From assembly GCA_965366365.1 (NCBI GenBank), contig CBDUEV010000001.1, positions 62,001-126,000 on the forward strand: a stretch of 64,000 nucleotides of DNA, written 5' to 3'. The position numbers and the translations under genes were made by a program. Positions within the stretch are counted from its first letter, which is position 1. Each line of letters begins with the position of its first letter. The notes below the pieces were generated by a model. The model ran no database searches. It had not been told where the DNA came from and worked only from the letters and a program-made list of their open reading frames with translations. Positions 56,443-64,000 of this stretch are shown here, piece after piece. The stretch comes from CBDUEV01 sp965366365. GTDB lineage: Bacteria > Actinomycetota > Acidimicrobiia > Spongiisociales > JAENVV01.

Positions 56443-58340
56443 TGAACCGGCCGGCCTCCAACCTCCCCTCGTCCGCCATTGAGGCGCTCGGTACCGCCTG
56501 GACGGTCTATAGCCTCTATCCGGATCCCGAGCACCAGCCGGCGTTTCGGCGGGCCATCGAGGCCCTGCGGGAGGTGGCCTCCCAACCTCTGGCCTTCGAG
56601 ATCGATGTGGCGGGGTTCCGGCACGAGGGCGAGCCGGTCCTGACTGATCGGGAAGGTGCCGACCGGCTGGCCAAACGGTGCTATCTCCACAACGTGGAAG
56701 CTCTGGCGATCAATCAGCCTCCGTCGGAAGGGGACGTGGCGCGCCTCTTCTCGGCCCTCGCCAAAGAGGAAAACACCACCCAGGCCTCGGGTGGGGTGGA
56801 AGGCGCACTCCGCCGTGACGGCGTCACGTGTTTTGCCGTGGCGCAAAGGGCCCTGCTGCGAACCGCCGCCAAAGAAGACCTGGTCGATCGCAACCCGGCT
56901 GTGCAAGAGGTGCTCGACCGGGCGATCGACCCGGCCGCTTTCGCCGAAGCCTTGATGGCGGAGGCGGACGGGGATCCAGAGCGCCTGGCCACCTTGTTCT
57001 ACTCCAAATACCACGAGGTGCTCGGTGAGGTCACCACCTCCGACGTCACCGGCCGGGAGGGCGTGGTTCAAGCGTTCGTCGAGGCCTTCTTCTACGTCGA
57101 CGAACGCGGCCAGCTGGAGGTGTTCACCACCTTCTTGGGCGAAGCCGATCCCGACAATCGAACCTTCATCGATCAGTTTGCCGGACATGAGCTCGCCCAG
57201 CTCGCCCCCCGCCTCGATTCCCAGGGCTTGGCGCTGCTTCTCGACTATGCGCGTGTGGCGACCGATCACGCCGATCACCGGCCGGCGGAGCTGCTGGGCA
57301 TCCTCCGCAACCCCGAAGCCCTCCAATCGATGCGCGAAGTTGCCGCCGCCAAGGTCCAAGAGCGGCTCAGCGACCTCACCGAGGCTGCCCAACACGGAGA
57401 ACAGTTCCTGTTGAGGGTGAAAGACCAGTTCCCCGATCCTGCCCGCTACTTCTACGACTCCCTCGAGGTATTCAGAGGGCTTCTGGCGGTGGAGCAGCGC
57501 GACGACAGGTTTGCCCGTCTCATGCGGATCTGGGTCGGAAAGGTGGCCGATTCGGTGCGGCGGCGGCAGTTCCGACGCGCCGAGCTATGGCTGCGCGCTG
57601 GGACCTCGAAACCCACCTACCCGTCGGATCGGGCAGGCGAGGTCGAAGATGCCCTCAGCCAGATCGCCTCGCGCGACGTCCTGTCCATCGTGGTGGAGGC
57701 GGCCACAGACTCCGAGGACGTGTCCGAGCCCTCGGCCCGGCTGATGAAGGCTCTGGGGCCACGAGCCGTCAACGTGCTCATCGATCTGCTCGCGGAAGAG
57801 GAGCATCGGGGCAGGCGGCGGACCCTGATCGATCTGCTCACGCAGGTGGCAGCCGCCAATCCGGCTCCACTGGTTGCCCGGCTCAACGACGATCGTTGGT
57901 ACCTCGTCAGGAACATCTTGACGGTCCTCCGCCAAACCGGCACCGTGACCTCGGCCAGCGCCATCGTCCAGGCGGCGGCCCACGACGACCCGCGGGTGCG
58001 GATCGAGGCCCTGCGAGCCCTCGCTGCCACCGGCGACACGGGTGTCGCCTACCTGGAGAGAGCATTCTCCGACTCGAATGAGAAGGTTCGGCAGACGGCT
58101 GTCGGCCTGCTTGGAGCGCATCGGACCGCGGTGGGTGAAGCGGCCCTCATCAAGGGGTTGGAGAACCGGCGGCTCGGCACCGAAGACAAGTCCCGCATCG
58201 TCTCGGCTCTCAGCTCATACGATTCGGCGGCGAGTCGGCAGATTCTCGCCGGCCTCGCTTCCAAGAGGTTCGCATGGTCGGCGTCCACACGGGCATTGAG
58301 GGCGGCGGCCAAAGCGGCGATGCGAGAAGGAGCGTCATGA
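56442..58340 (+). CDS. HEAT-repeat protein with an N-terminal domain shared with the HD-GYP neighbour
   Basis: A 632-residue cytoplasmic protein. Residues 1-110 ('LGTAWTVYSLYPDPEHQPAFRRAIEALR' ... 'VEALAINQPPSEGDVARLFSAL') align with the N-terminus of the HD-GYP protein encoded next: 'LYPDDHPA', a short beta pair, and an '..V..(L/I)...P...GD...L...' tail. A long helical middle (120-440) follows, then HEAT-like repeats in the last 200 residues ('DDPRVRIEALRALAATGDTGVAYLERAFSDSNEKVRQTAVGLLGAHRT'). HEAT arrays mediate protein-protein contacts. It starts by TGATG overlap with the regulator and ends by ATGA with the HD-GYP gene. Confidence 0.82.
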   Translation: MNRPASNLPSSAIEALGTAWTVYSLYPDPEHQPAFRRAIEALREVASQPLAFEIDVAGFRHEGEPVLTDREGADRLAKRCYLHNVEALAINQPPSEGDVARLFSALAKEENTTQASGGVEGALRRDGVTCFAVAQRALLRTAAKEDLVDRNPAVQEVLDRAIDPAAFAEALMAEADGDPERLATLFYSKYHEVLGEVTTSDVTGREGVVQAFVEAFFYVDERGQLEVFTTFLGEADPDNRTFIDQFAGHELAQLAPRLDSQGLALLLDYARVATDHADHRPAELLGILRNPEALQSMREVAAAKVQERLSDLTEAAQHGEQFLLRVKDQFPDPARYFYDSLEVFRGLLAVEQRDDRFARLMRIWVGKVADSVRRRQFRRAELWLRAGTSKPTYPSDRAGEVEDALSQIASRDVLSIVVEAATDSEDVSEPSARLMKALGPRAVNVLIDLLAEEEHRGRRRTLIDLLTQVAAANPAPLVARLNDDRWYLVRNILTVLRQTGTVTSASAIVQAAAHDDPRVRIEALRALAATGDTGVAYLERAFSDSNEKVRQTAVGLLGAHRTAVGEAALIKGLENRRLGTEDKSRIVSALSSYDSAASRQILAGLASKRFAWSASTRALRAAAKAAMREGAS

Positions 58341-59671
58341 CCGAACCGTCCATGCGGACCCTACTCAACTACCTCAGGGCCGTCACTCGCCAGCTCGCGC
58401 TCTACCCGGACGATCATCCCGCCCTGCTCGATACGCTCGAACGCGGGACGGCGGCGGCCAACGCCGTGGCGGGTGATGACGAGATCGCCATCACCCTGCT
58501 GGGTGACTCGTTGTACCTGGATCGGCAGATCCTTCCCCACACATCGCTGGAATTCAATGGGCTGCTTCGCGACATGCAGGTCCGAGGAGTCGAGTCGATC
58601 ACCCTTCGACCGACGGTCTCCCGGGGAGACTTCCGGGACCTTGCGGCGTTCGTGGGTTCGCTTTCCCATGACGTCCCGGCCGAAGGCACCATCCGGCTCA
58701 ACGAGCGGCCGTTCTCACGTACGGAGCTCGAAGCCGACGAATCCTTCGGCGGACTACGACGCTCCTACGCGCGGTCGCTCGACGTCCTGAGGGGGGTGTC
58801 GCTGGCGCTGGAGGCGGACGAGGGATTCGACCTGTCGGGCGCGACGTGGGTGGTGGAGCAGCTGGTAGAACAGACCTTGGCCGAACCGGCCGCCTCGGTT
58901 CTGCTTTCGACGATGAAGAGTCACGACGAGTACACGTTCTATCACTCTGTCAACGTCTGCATTCTTTCGATCGCCCTGGCCCGGCTGGTGGGTCTGCCCG
59001 ACGACGAGCTCAAGCTCCTGGCCGTGGGTTCGCTCCTCCACGACATCGGCAAGGTGAGGGTGTCGGCCGCCACGCTCCAGTTCCCCGGACGGCTCGACAA
59101 GGACCAGTGGACCGAGATCAAGCAGCACCCGCAGGAAGGAGCGGCCGCCATCCTGGCCGCCGCCGCCCCCGGCCAGGAGATCGCTGCGGTGGTCGCCTTC
59201 GAGCACCACGCCCGTTTCGACGGGCAAGGCTATCCGCCCCTGGTCTACTCCCGCCCTGCCCACTTCTTCAGTCGGTTGGTCTCCACGGCTGATACCTACG
59301 ACGCGCTGACGACGCGGCGTTCCTACCGCAGGGCGGAAACGCCCAACAGGGCGCTTCGAGTGCTCCTGCAAGGGGCCGGGACGATGTACGACCCAGAGTT
59401 GGTCCAGGCCTTCATCAAGATGGTGGGCGTGTATCCCATCGGCTCGCTCCTGGAGCTCGACGGTGGCGAGGTGGCCCTCGTCACCGCCACCAACCCGGAG
59501 CCGTCCGAGCTCCCCGGGGTGGTGTTGGTGAGGGGCTCCGACGGAAAACTCATCGACGACCCCCAGCCGATCACACTCGGAGGACGCGATATCGTCGACC
59601 AGCTCTCCCCGGAAAGGGCGGGAATCGAGCCGGCGGCCCTCATCGAACATGTCGGCATCGACGACGTGTGA
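58337..59671 (+). CDS. HD-GYP domain phosphodiesterase
   Basis: A 444-residue protein. The N-terminal domain (1-115) is shared with the upstream HEAT protein, a helical linker follows (120-180), and the HD-GYP domain spans about 190-380. Metal and signature residues are visible: 'YHSVNVCILSIALARLVGL', 'LLHDIGKVRVSAATLQFPG', 'HPQEGAAAIL', 'FEHHARFDGQGYP' (GYP) and 'STADTYDALTTRRSYR'. HD-GYP enzymes degrade cyclic-di-GMP to GMP; the activity here is inferred. AGAAGGAG lies 4 nt before the ATG at 58337. Last gene of the hpf operon. Confidence 0.9.
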   Translation: MTEPSMRTLLNYLRAVTRQLALYPDDHPALLDTLERGTAAANAVAGDDEIAITLLGDSLYLDRQILPHTSLEFNGLLRDMQVRGVESITLRPTVSRGDFRDLAAFVGSLSHDVPAEGTIRLNERPFSRTELEADESFGGLRRSYARSLDVLRGVSLALEADEGFDLSGATWVVEQLVEQTLAEPAASVLLSTMKSHDEYTFYHSVNVCILSIALARLVGLPDDELKLLAVGSLLHDIGKVRVSAATLQFPGRLDKDQWTEIKQHPQEGAAAILAAAAPGQEIAAVVAFEHHARFDGQGYPPLVYSRPAHFFSRLVSTADTYDALTTRRSYRRAETPNRALRVLLQGAGTMYDPELVQAFIKMVGVYPIGSLLELDGGEVALVTATNPEPSELPGVVLVRGSDGKLIDDPQPITLGGRDIVDQLSPERAGIEPAALIEHVGIDDV

Positions 59672-59721
59672 TCGACCCGGGTGCACGGGAAACTCACCAG
59701 CACGGATAAGATGGTCGTCTC

Positions 59722-62358
59722 ATGTCGATTTTCTCCAAGGCCCTTCGCGTCGGCGAGGGCCGCGTCCTCAAGGAATTAGAAGCTCTCGCAACGCGGGTCA
59801 ACGATCTCGAGCCGCAGGTCAGTGTCCTCACGGACGACCAGCTGAAGGCCAAGACAGGTGAGTTCCGATCCAGGCTGGAAGCGGGGGAGGACGTCGACGA
59901 TATCGCCCTCGAAGCGTTTGCCGTGGTCCGCGAAGCGTCGCAACGTGTGCTGGGGATGCGCCCGTTCGACGTCCAGGTGGTGGGAGGGCTGGCACTTCAC
60001 CGCGGGACGGTGATCGAGATGAGAACCGGCGAGGGCAAGACGCTGGTTTCGACGATGCCGGCCTATCTGAACGCTCTCGGCGGAGGCAATGTCCACATCG
60101 TCACCGTCAACGACTACCTGGCCGCCCGCGACGCCGAATGGATGGGATCCATCCACCGGTTCCTGGGTCTCGAGGTCGGTCTGATCCAGGCGTCGCTGAC
60201 CCCGCCGGAGCGCAGGGTCGCCTACGGAGCAGACATCACCTACGGAACGAACAACGAATTCGGTTTCGATTACCTCCGGGACCACATGGCGATGACTCCG
60301 GAGGGCATGGTCAAGCGCGGCCACCACTACGCCATCGTCGACGAAGTCGACTCGATCCTGGTCGACGAGGCCCGGACGCCGCTGATCATCTCCGGTCGGG
60401 TGGCCGATACGGCGAAGTGGTACAAGGATTTCGCCAAGCTCGTCGAGCGGCTCCGCCGTGAAGACCACTACGAGGTCGACGAGGGCAAGCGTCAGGTGAT
60501 CACCACCGAGGAAGGTGTTTCCCGCGTCGAGCAGATGCTGGGCGTCGAGAACATGTACGACCACGCCGCCGTCGACTTCGTGCATCACCTGGACGTGGCC
60601 CTCAAAGCCAAGGAGCTGTACCACCTCGATGTCGAGTACCTGGTCGACGACGGTGAAGTGAAGATCGTCGACGAATTCACCGGTCGGGTGCTGGAGGGTC
60701 GCCGGTACTCCGAAGGTCTTCATCAGGCGATCGAGGCCAAGGAAGGGGTGGCGATCAAGGAAGAGAACCAGACCTTGGCCACTATCACCCTCCAGAACTA
60801 CTTCCGGATGTACGAGAAGCTGGCCGGGATGACCGGCACCGCCAAGACAGAAGCGGCGGAATTCAAGGAGATCTACAACCTCGACGTGGTCGAGATTCCG
60901 ACCAACCGCCCCATTGCCCGGATAGATCAGGGCGACTTCATCTACAAATCTGAGGAGGGCAAGTACGAGGCGGTGATCGCCGATCTCGTGGCCCGCTACG
61001 AGAAGGGTCAGCCCTGTCTGGTCGGTACGGTGTCCATCGAGAAGTCGGAGCGCCTGTCGCGGTTGTTGACCCGACGAGGGATTCCGCACGAGGTGCTCAA
61101 CGCCAAGCAACACGCCCGAGAAGCGGACATCATCGCCCAGGCCGGCCGCCCTGGGGCGGTCACGGTCGCTACGAACATGGCCGGACGAGGGGTCGACATC
61201 ATGCTCGGTGGCAACCCCGAGGGCCTCGCCAAAGCCGAGGTCCGCAAACTGGGATTGGTGGCCGGCACCCCAGAATGGCAGCAGGCCTACGACGAAGCTT
61301 TCGGCAGGTTCGAACCGGACCTGGCGGCGCTGCACCAGCAGGTCCTCGAGGCCGGCGGCCTCTACGTCGTCGGCACCGAACGCCACGAGTCCCGGCGCAT
61401 CGACAACCAGCTGCGAGGCCGCTCAGGGCGTCAGGGCGATCCGGGTGAGTCTCGCTTCTACCTGTCGCTCGAGGATGATCTCATGCGGCGATTCGCCAGG
61501 GAACGGGTCGCCTCGTTGATGGAGCGCCTCAAGATGCCCGAGGACGTTCCCATCGAAGCGAAGATGGTGTCGAAAGCCGTCGAGCGTGCCCAGGGCCAGG
61601 TGGAATCGCAGAACTTCGAGATCCGCAAGAACGTTCTCAAGTACGACGAAGTGATGAACCGGCAACGGGAAGTCATCTACGCCTGGCGGGAAGACGTCCT
61701 CACCGGCGGCGACTCCGAGCAGCTCGCCCGCGAATGGGTGGACCTGGCCACCGAGGAAGCCATCCGTTTCGCCGTCCCTCCCGGCACCGCCCCCGCCCAG
61801 TGGAGTACGGAAGACCTGCTCAAGGAGCTCACCGTCCTGTATCCGACGGAACTCACCGCCGACGACATCCGTGCGGTCGGATCGATGGACGGGCTCATCG
61901 ATCTGGCCAGGGCCGAAGCCCAGCGGATCTACGATCAGCGCGCAGAAGAGTTCGGCGCTCCCGTCATGCGGGCCATCGAGCGACGGGTCATCCTCTCCGT
62001 CATCGACAACAAATGGCGGGAACATCTGAGCGAGATGGATTACCTGCGTGCCGGGATCGGTTTGCGAGCCATGGGCCAGCGGGATCCGCTCACCGAGTAC
62101 CAGCGCGAGGCCTTCGACATGTTCGAAGAGCTCGTCGACTCTGCGAAACGGGATGCGGTCCGGTATCTGTTCCACGTCCAGGTGGAGCAACAGCAGCCCA
62201 CCGCGCCGAAGGTGCAGGTGGTGGCGGCGTCCGGTGGCGGTGAGGCGCCCGCGCCCAAACCGATCCAGGCCAGGGCTGAGGCGAAGGTCGGACGCAACGA
62301 GCCGTGCCCGTGTGGGAGCGGCAAGAAATACAAGAAGTGTCACGGCGCCGCAGCCTGA
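59722..62358 (+). CDS. secA: Protein translocase ATPase SecA
   Basis: An 878-residue preprotein translocase motor that drives secretory proteins through SecYEG. It has the Walker A 'MRTGEGKTLVSTMPAYL', DEAD-like 'VDEVDSILVDEARTPL', the preprotein crosslinking segment 'AVDFVHHLDVALKAKELYHL', motor 2 ('NMAGRGVDIMLGGNPEG', 'RRIDNQLRGRSGRQGDPG') and a C-terminal SEC-C zinc motif ('NEPCPCGSGKKYKKCHG'). The usual SecA length. A TAAGAT box ends 9 nt before the ATG, so the leader is short. It follows the hpf operon as in other actinobacteria. Confidence 0.98.
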   Translation: MSIFSKALRVGEGRVLKELEALATRVNDLEPQVSVLTDDQLKAKTGEFRSRLEAGEDVDDIALEAFAVVREASQRVLGMRPFDVQVVGGLALHRGTVIEMRTGEGKTLVSTMPAYLNALGGGNVHIVTVNDYLAARDAEWMGSIHRFLGLEVGLIQASLTPPERRVAYGADITYGTNNEFGFDYLRDHMAMTPEGMVKRGHHYAIVDEVDSILVDEARTPLIISGRVADTAKWYKDFAKLVERLRREDHYEVDEGKRQVITTEEGVSRVEQMLGVENMYDHAAVDFVHHLDVALKAKELYHLDVEYLVDDGEVKIVDEFTGRVLEGRRYSEGLHQAIEAKEGVAIKEENQTLATITLQNYFRMYEKLAGMTGTAKTEAAEFKEIYNLDVVEIPTNRPIARIDQGDFIYKSEEGKYEAVIADLVARYEKGQPCLVGTVSIEKSERLSRLLTRRGIPHEVLNAKQHAREADIIAQAGRPGAVTVATNMAGRGVDIMLGGNPEGLAKAEVRKLGLVAGTPEWQQAYDEAFGRFEPDLAALHQQVLEAGGLYVVGTERHESRRIDNQLRGRSGRQGDPGESRFYLSLEDDLMRRFARERVASLMERLKMPEDVPIEAKMVSKAVERAQGQVESQNFEIRKNVLKYDEVMNRQREVIYAWREDVLTGGDSEQLAREWVDLATEEAIRFAVPPGTAPAQWSTEDLLKELTVLYPTELTADDIRAVGSMDGLIDLARAEAQRIYDQRAEEFGAPVMRAIERRVILSVIDNKWREHLSEMDYLRAGIGLRAMGQRDPLTEYQREAFDMFEELVDSAKRDAVRYLFHVQVEQQQPTAPKVQVVAASGGGEAPAPKPIQARAEAKVGRNEPCPCGSGKKYKKCHGAAA

Positions 62359-62401
62359 CCGCGCCCCTTCTACACTCTCACCGTCTTCGATCGGAACCAA
62401 C

Positions 62402-63530
62402 ATGTACGAGATCGACCCCCGTGCCCGGCTGAAGGACCTTCGCTCGCGGCTCGACGATGCCAGGAGGTTCCTTTGACCTCGACGCCAAAGAAGCCGAACT
62501 CGCCGACCTGAGGGATCAGGCGGCGGCTCCCGACCTATGGGATGACCCGAACGCGGCCAGGGAGGTCACCCGGAAGCTGGCTCGTTACGAACAGATCTTC
62601 GATCGTCAGGCCGGCCTTCAGCAAGCCCTCGATGATGCCGAGGTGCTTCTCGAGCTCGCCGACGAGGAATCCGACCAGGCGGCCGCCTCAGAGGTCGACG
62701 AAGAGCTGGACTCGATCGAGGGGGAACTGAAGAGCCTGGAGCTCGAGTCGCTCTTCTTCGGCGAGTACGACGACCTCGGTGCATTGGTCTCGGTCCATGC
62801 CGGGGCGGGGGGTGTCGACGCCCAGGACTGGGCGGAACTGTTGCTGAGGATGTATCTCCGCTTTCTCGACCGAGCCGGATTCACCGTCAGTCTCGACGAG
62901 GTCACGCCAGGCGACGAGGCCGGCATCAAGTCTGCCTCGTTCACAGTGCACGGCGATCATGCCTACGGAACCATGGAGGGTGAGCGCGGGGTGCACCGTC
63001 TGGTACGGATCAGTCCCTTCGATTCGGCCGCCCGGCGCCATACCTCCTTTGCCGGAGTCGATGTCGTTCCCGAAGTCGAGGACGCCCCCGACCTGGAGAT
63101 TCGTGATGACGAGCTGCGCATCGACACGTTCAGGTCGCAGGGAGCGGGCGGGCAGCACGTCAACACGACGGACTCGGCAGTCCGCATCACCCACCTCCCC
63201 ACGGGCATCGTGGCGGGCAGCCAGGCCGAACGATCCCAAATCCAGAACCGGGCGCGAGCCATGGCGATGCTCAAGGTGAAGCTGGTCGAGAAGCAACGGC
63301 TGGAACGGATGGAGCAGCTGGACGAGATCAGGGGCGAACAGAACGAAGCAGGCTGGGGCCGTCAGATTCGCTCCTACGTCATGCAGCCGTACCAAATGGT
63401 GAAGGATCTCCGGACCGACACGGAGGTCGGAAACGTACAGGGAGTCCTCGACGGAGACCTGGCTGCCTTCGTCGAGGGATACCTCCAATGGCGCCGCGCC
63501 AATCACGAGATCGCCCAGGGCGATTCGTGA
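62402..63530 (+). CDS. prfB: Peptide chain release factor 2, expressed by programmed +1 frameshift
   Basis: A release factor that terminates at UGA and UAA. The first frame (62402-62473) encodes 24 residues, 'MYEIDPRARLKDLRSRLDDA' onward, and then meets TGA at 62474. The second frame continues from 62475 ('DLDAKEAELADLRDQ') to 63530, giving 375 residues in total. 'DTFRSQGAGGQHVNTTDSAVRITH' has the catalytic GGQ and 'RISPFDSAARRHTSF' has the SPF tripeptide for stop-codon reading. This arrangement autoregulates RF2: scarce RF2 lets the ribosome shift past its own UGA. There is no clear Shine-Dalgarno before the ATG; a TACACT box lies near 62371. Confidence 0.97.
62463..62477 (+). other. prfB programmed +1 frameshift site
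   Basis: AGGAGGTTCCTTTGAC: an internal Shine-Dalgarno (AGGAGG, from 62462) sits three bases before CTT (62471-62473), which is followed by the in-frame TGA (62474-62476) and C. This is the classical RF2 shift signal (SD-like, CUU, UGA, C). Slipping one base forward on CUU reads GAC and restores the long frame. Confidence 0.95.
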
Positions 63531-63677
63531 CCCGGGCCGGCTTGAGTGATGTCCCAAAGATTCGGTTAGAGCACCAACCCTTGGTAGGATTACCCGATCA
63601 CGTGGGCGTGAGTAGGGGACAACCAGCAAAGGATCGCTGCGCGGCGCGACCGCCCCGATTCCCTAGGTGAAAGCCAA

Positions 63678-64000
63678 ATGATCCGACTACAAGATGTCAC
63701 CAAGGTGTACGAGGGTGGCACCGTCGCCGTCAAGGACGTCGCTCTCGACGTTCCCAAGGGCGAATTCGTTTTTCTCGTAGGCCCATCCGGTTCTGGAAAA
63801 TCGACTCTCATCCGTCTCCTTCTCCGTGAGGAGGACGTCACGCGCGGGCGTATCTGGGTGGCCGGCAAGGACATCACGGAGATGCCGTCGTGGAAGGTCC
63901 CGTATCTCCGTCGCAGCATCGGAACCGTCTTCCAGGACTTCAAACTCCTTCCCAACCGGACGGTGGGGGAGAATGTTGCCTTCGCTCTCGAGGTTCTCGG
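63678..64000 (+). CDS. ftsE: Cell-division ATP-binding protein FtsE (5' part)
   Basis: The first 107 codons of FtsE, the ATPase of the FtsEX complex that couples division to peptidoglycan hydrolysis. 'MIRLQDVTKVYEGGTVAVKDVALDVPKGEFVFLVGPSGSGKSTLIRLLL' contains Walker A, and 'RRSIGTVFQDFKLLPNRTVGENVAFALEV' the Q-loop; both are FtsE-specific. AGGTGA lies 7 nt before the ATG. The 150-bp gap after prfB holds a TAGGAT -10 box (63585-63590), so ftsE probably has its own promoter. The gene runs off the window; FtsX should follow. Confidence 0.96.
   Translation, partial: MIRLQDVTKVYEGGTVAVKDVALDVPKGEFVFLVGPSGSGKSTLIRLLLREEDVTRGRIWVAGKDITEMPSWKVPYLRRSIGTVFQDFKLLPNRTVGENVAFALEVL

Noticed and set aside
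62402..62476. prfB as a broken gene
   Set aside because: The in-frame TGA sits in the classical AGGAGG-CTT-TGA-C frameshift signal, so it is programmed.

Overview
The window is a 64 kb piece of a high-GC, gene-dense bacterial chromosome that reads as an actinobacterium, probably an uncultured or little-studied lineage such as Acidimicrobiia (the class is inference). The evidence is coenzyme F420 genes (cofD, cofE), a DUF3499 protein, LytR-CpsA-Psr and GtrA proteins, and the gene order phosphomannomutase / Trm112-like / sahH / comF / hpf / secA / prfB / ftsE, which resembles known actinobacterial maps. Many genes have a TANNNT -10 box ending 6-7 nt before the start codon, the signature of leaderless transcripts. 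No rRNA, tRNA, CRISPR array, insertion sequence or prophage was seen. With the starts chosen here, no gene-free stretch exceeds about 215 bases.

Layout. 1-5.3 kb: end of a cold-shock gene, a class V aminotransferase, an aldo/keto reductase, a tandem GNAT and TypA/BipA. 5.4-9.4 kb: a minus-strand operon of three prepilin-like proteins. 9.5-15 kb: DinB, SDR, a D-threonine-aldolase-like enzyme, a small membrane protein, a CoA-binding protein and two proline-rich proteins. 15-20 kb: a membrane GAF-GGDEF-EAL protein, a HisA-like/VOC fusion and an acidic repeat protein. 20-33.5 kb: metabolism (MBL hydrolases, acyl-CoA dehydrogenase, two B12-dependent acyl-CoA mutase large subunits, amidohydrolase, dodecin), a class A PBP with two PASTA domains and an LpdA-like flavoprotein. 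33.6-37.7 kb: biotin-dependent acyl-CoA carboxylase, divergent from its biotin ligase BirA. 37.8-54.5 kb: envelope and F420 block (dienelactone-hydrolase-like protein, LCP, epimerase, CofE/CofD, large membrane glycosyltransferases, GtrA, DPM1-like GT2, phosphomannomutase, SahH). 54.6-64 kb: ComF, then hpf / response regulator / HEAT protein / HD-GYP in one tightly overlapping operon, then secA, prfB with its programmed frameshift, and the start of ftsE.

How it fits together. The carboxylase, mutases and acyl-CoA dehydrogenase suggest short- and branched-chain acyl-CoA metabolism. The glycosyltransferases, mannose-phosphate mutase, LCP and PBP suggest envelope glycopolymer assembly. The most interesting signal is regulatory. 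A CTAGTCA element followed 43-44 nt later by GCCGATAC lies upstream of three minus-strand units: the prepilin operon, a small membrane protein and the GGDEF-EAL gene. A 13-base copy of the upstream half lies just before the hpf/HD-GYP operon. This points to a possible shared regulon linking pili, cyclic-di-GMP and ribosome hibernation.
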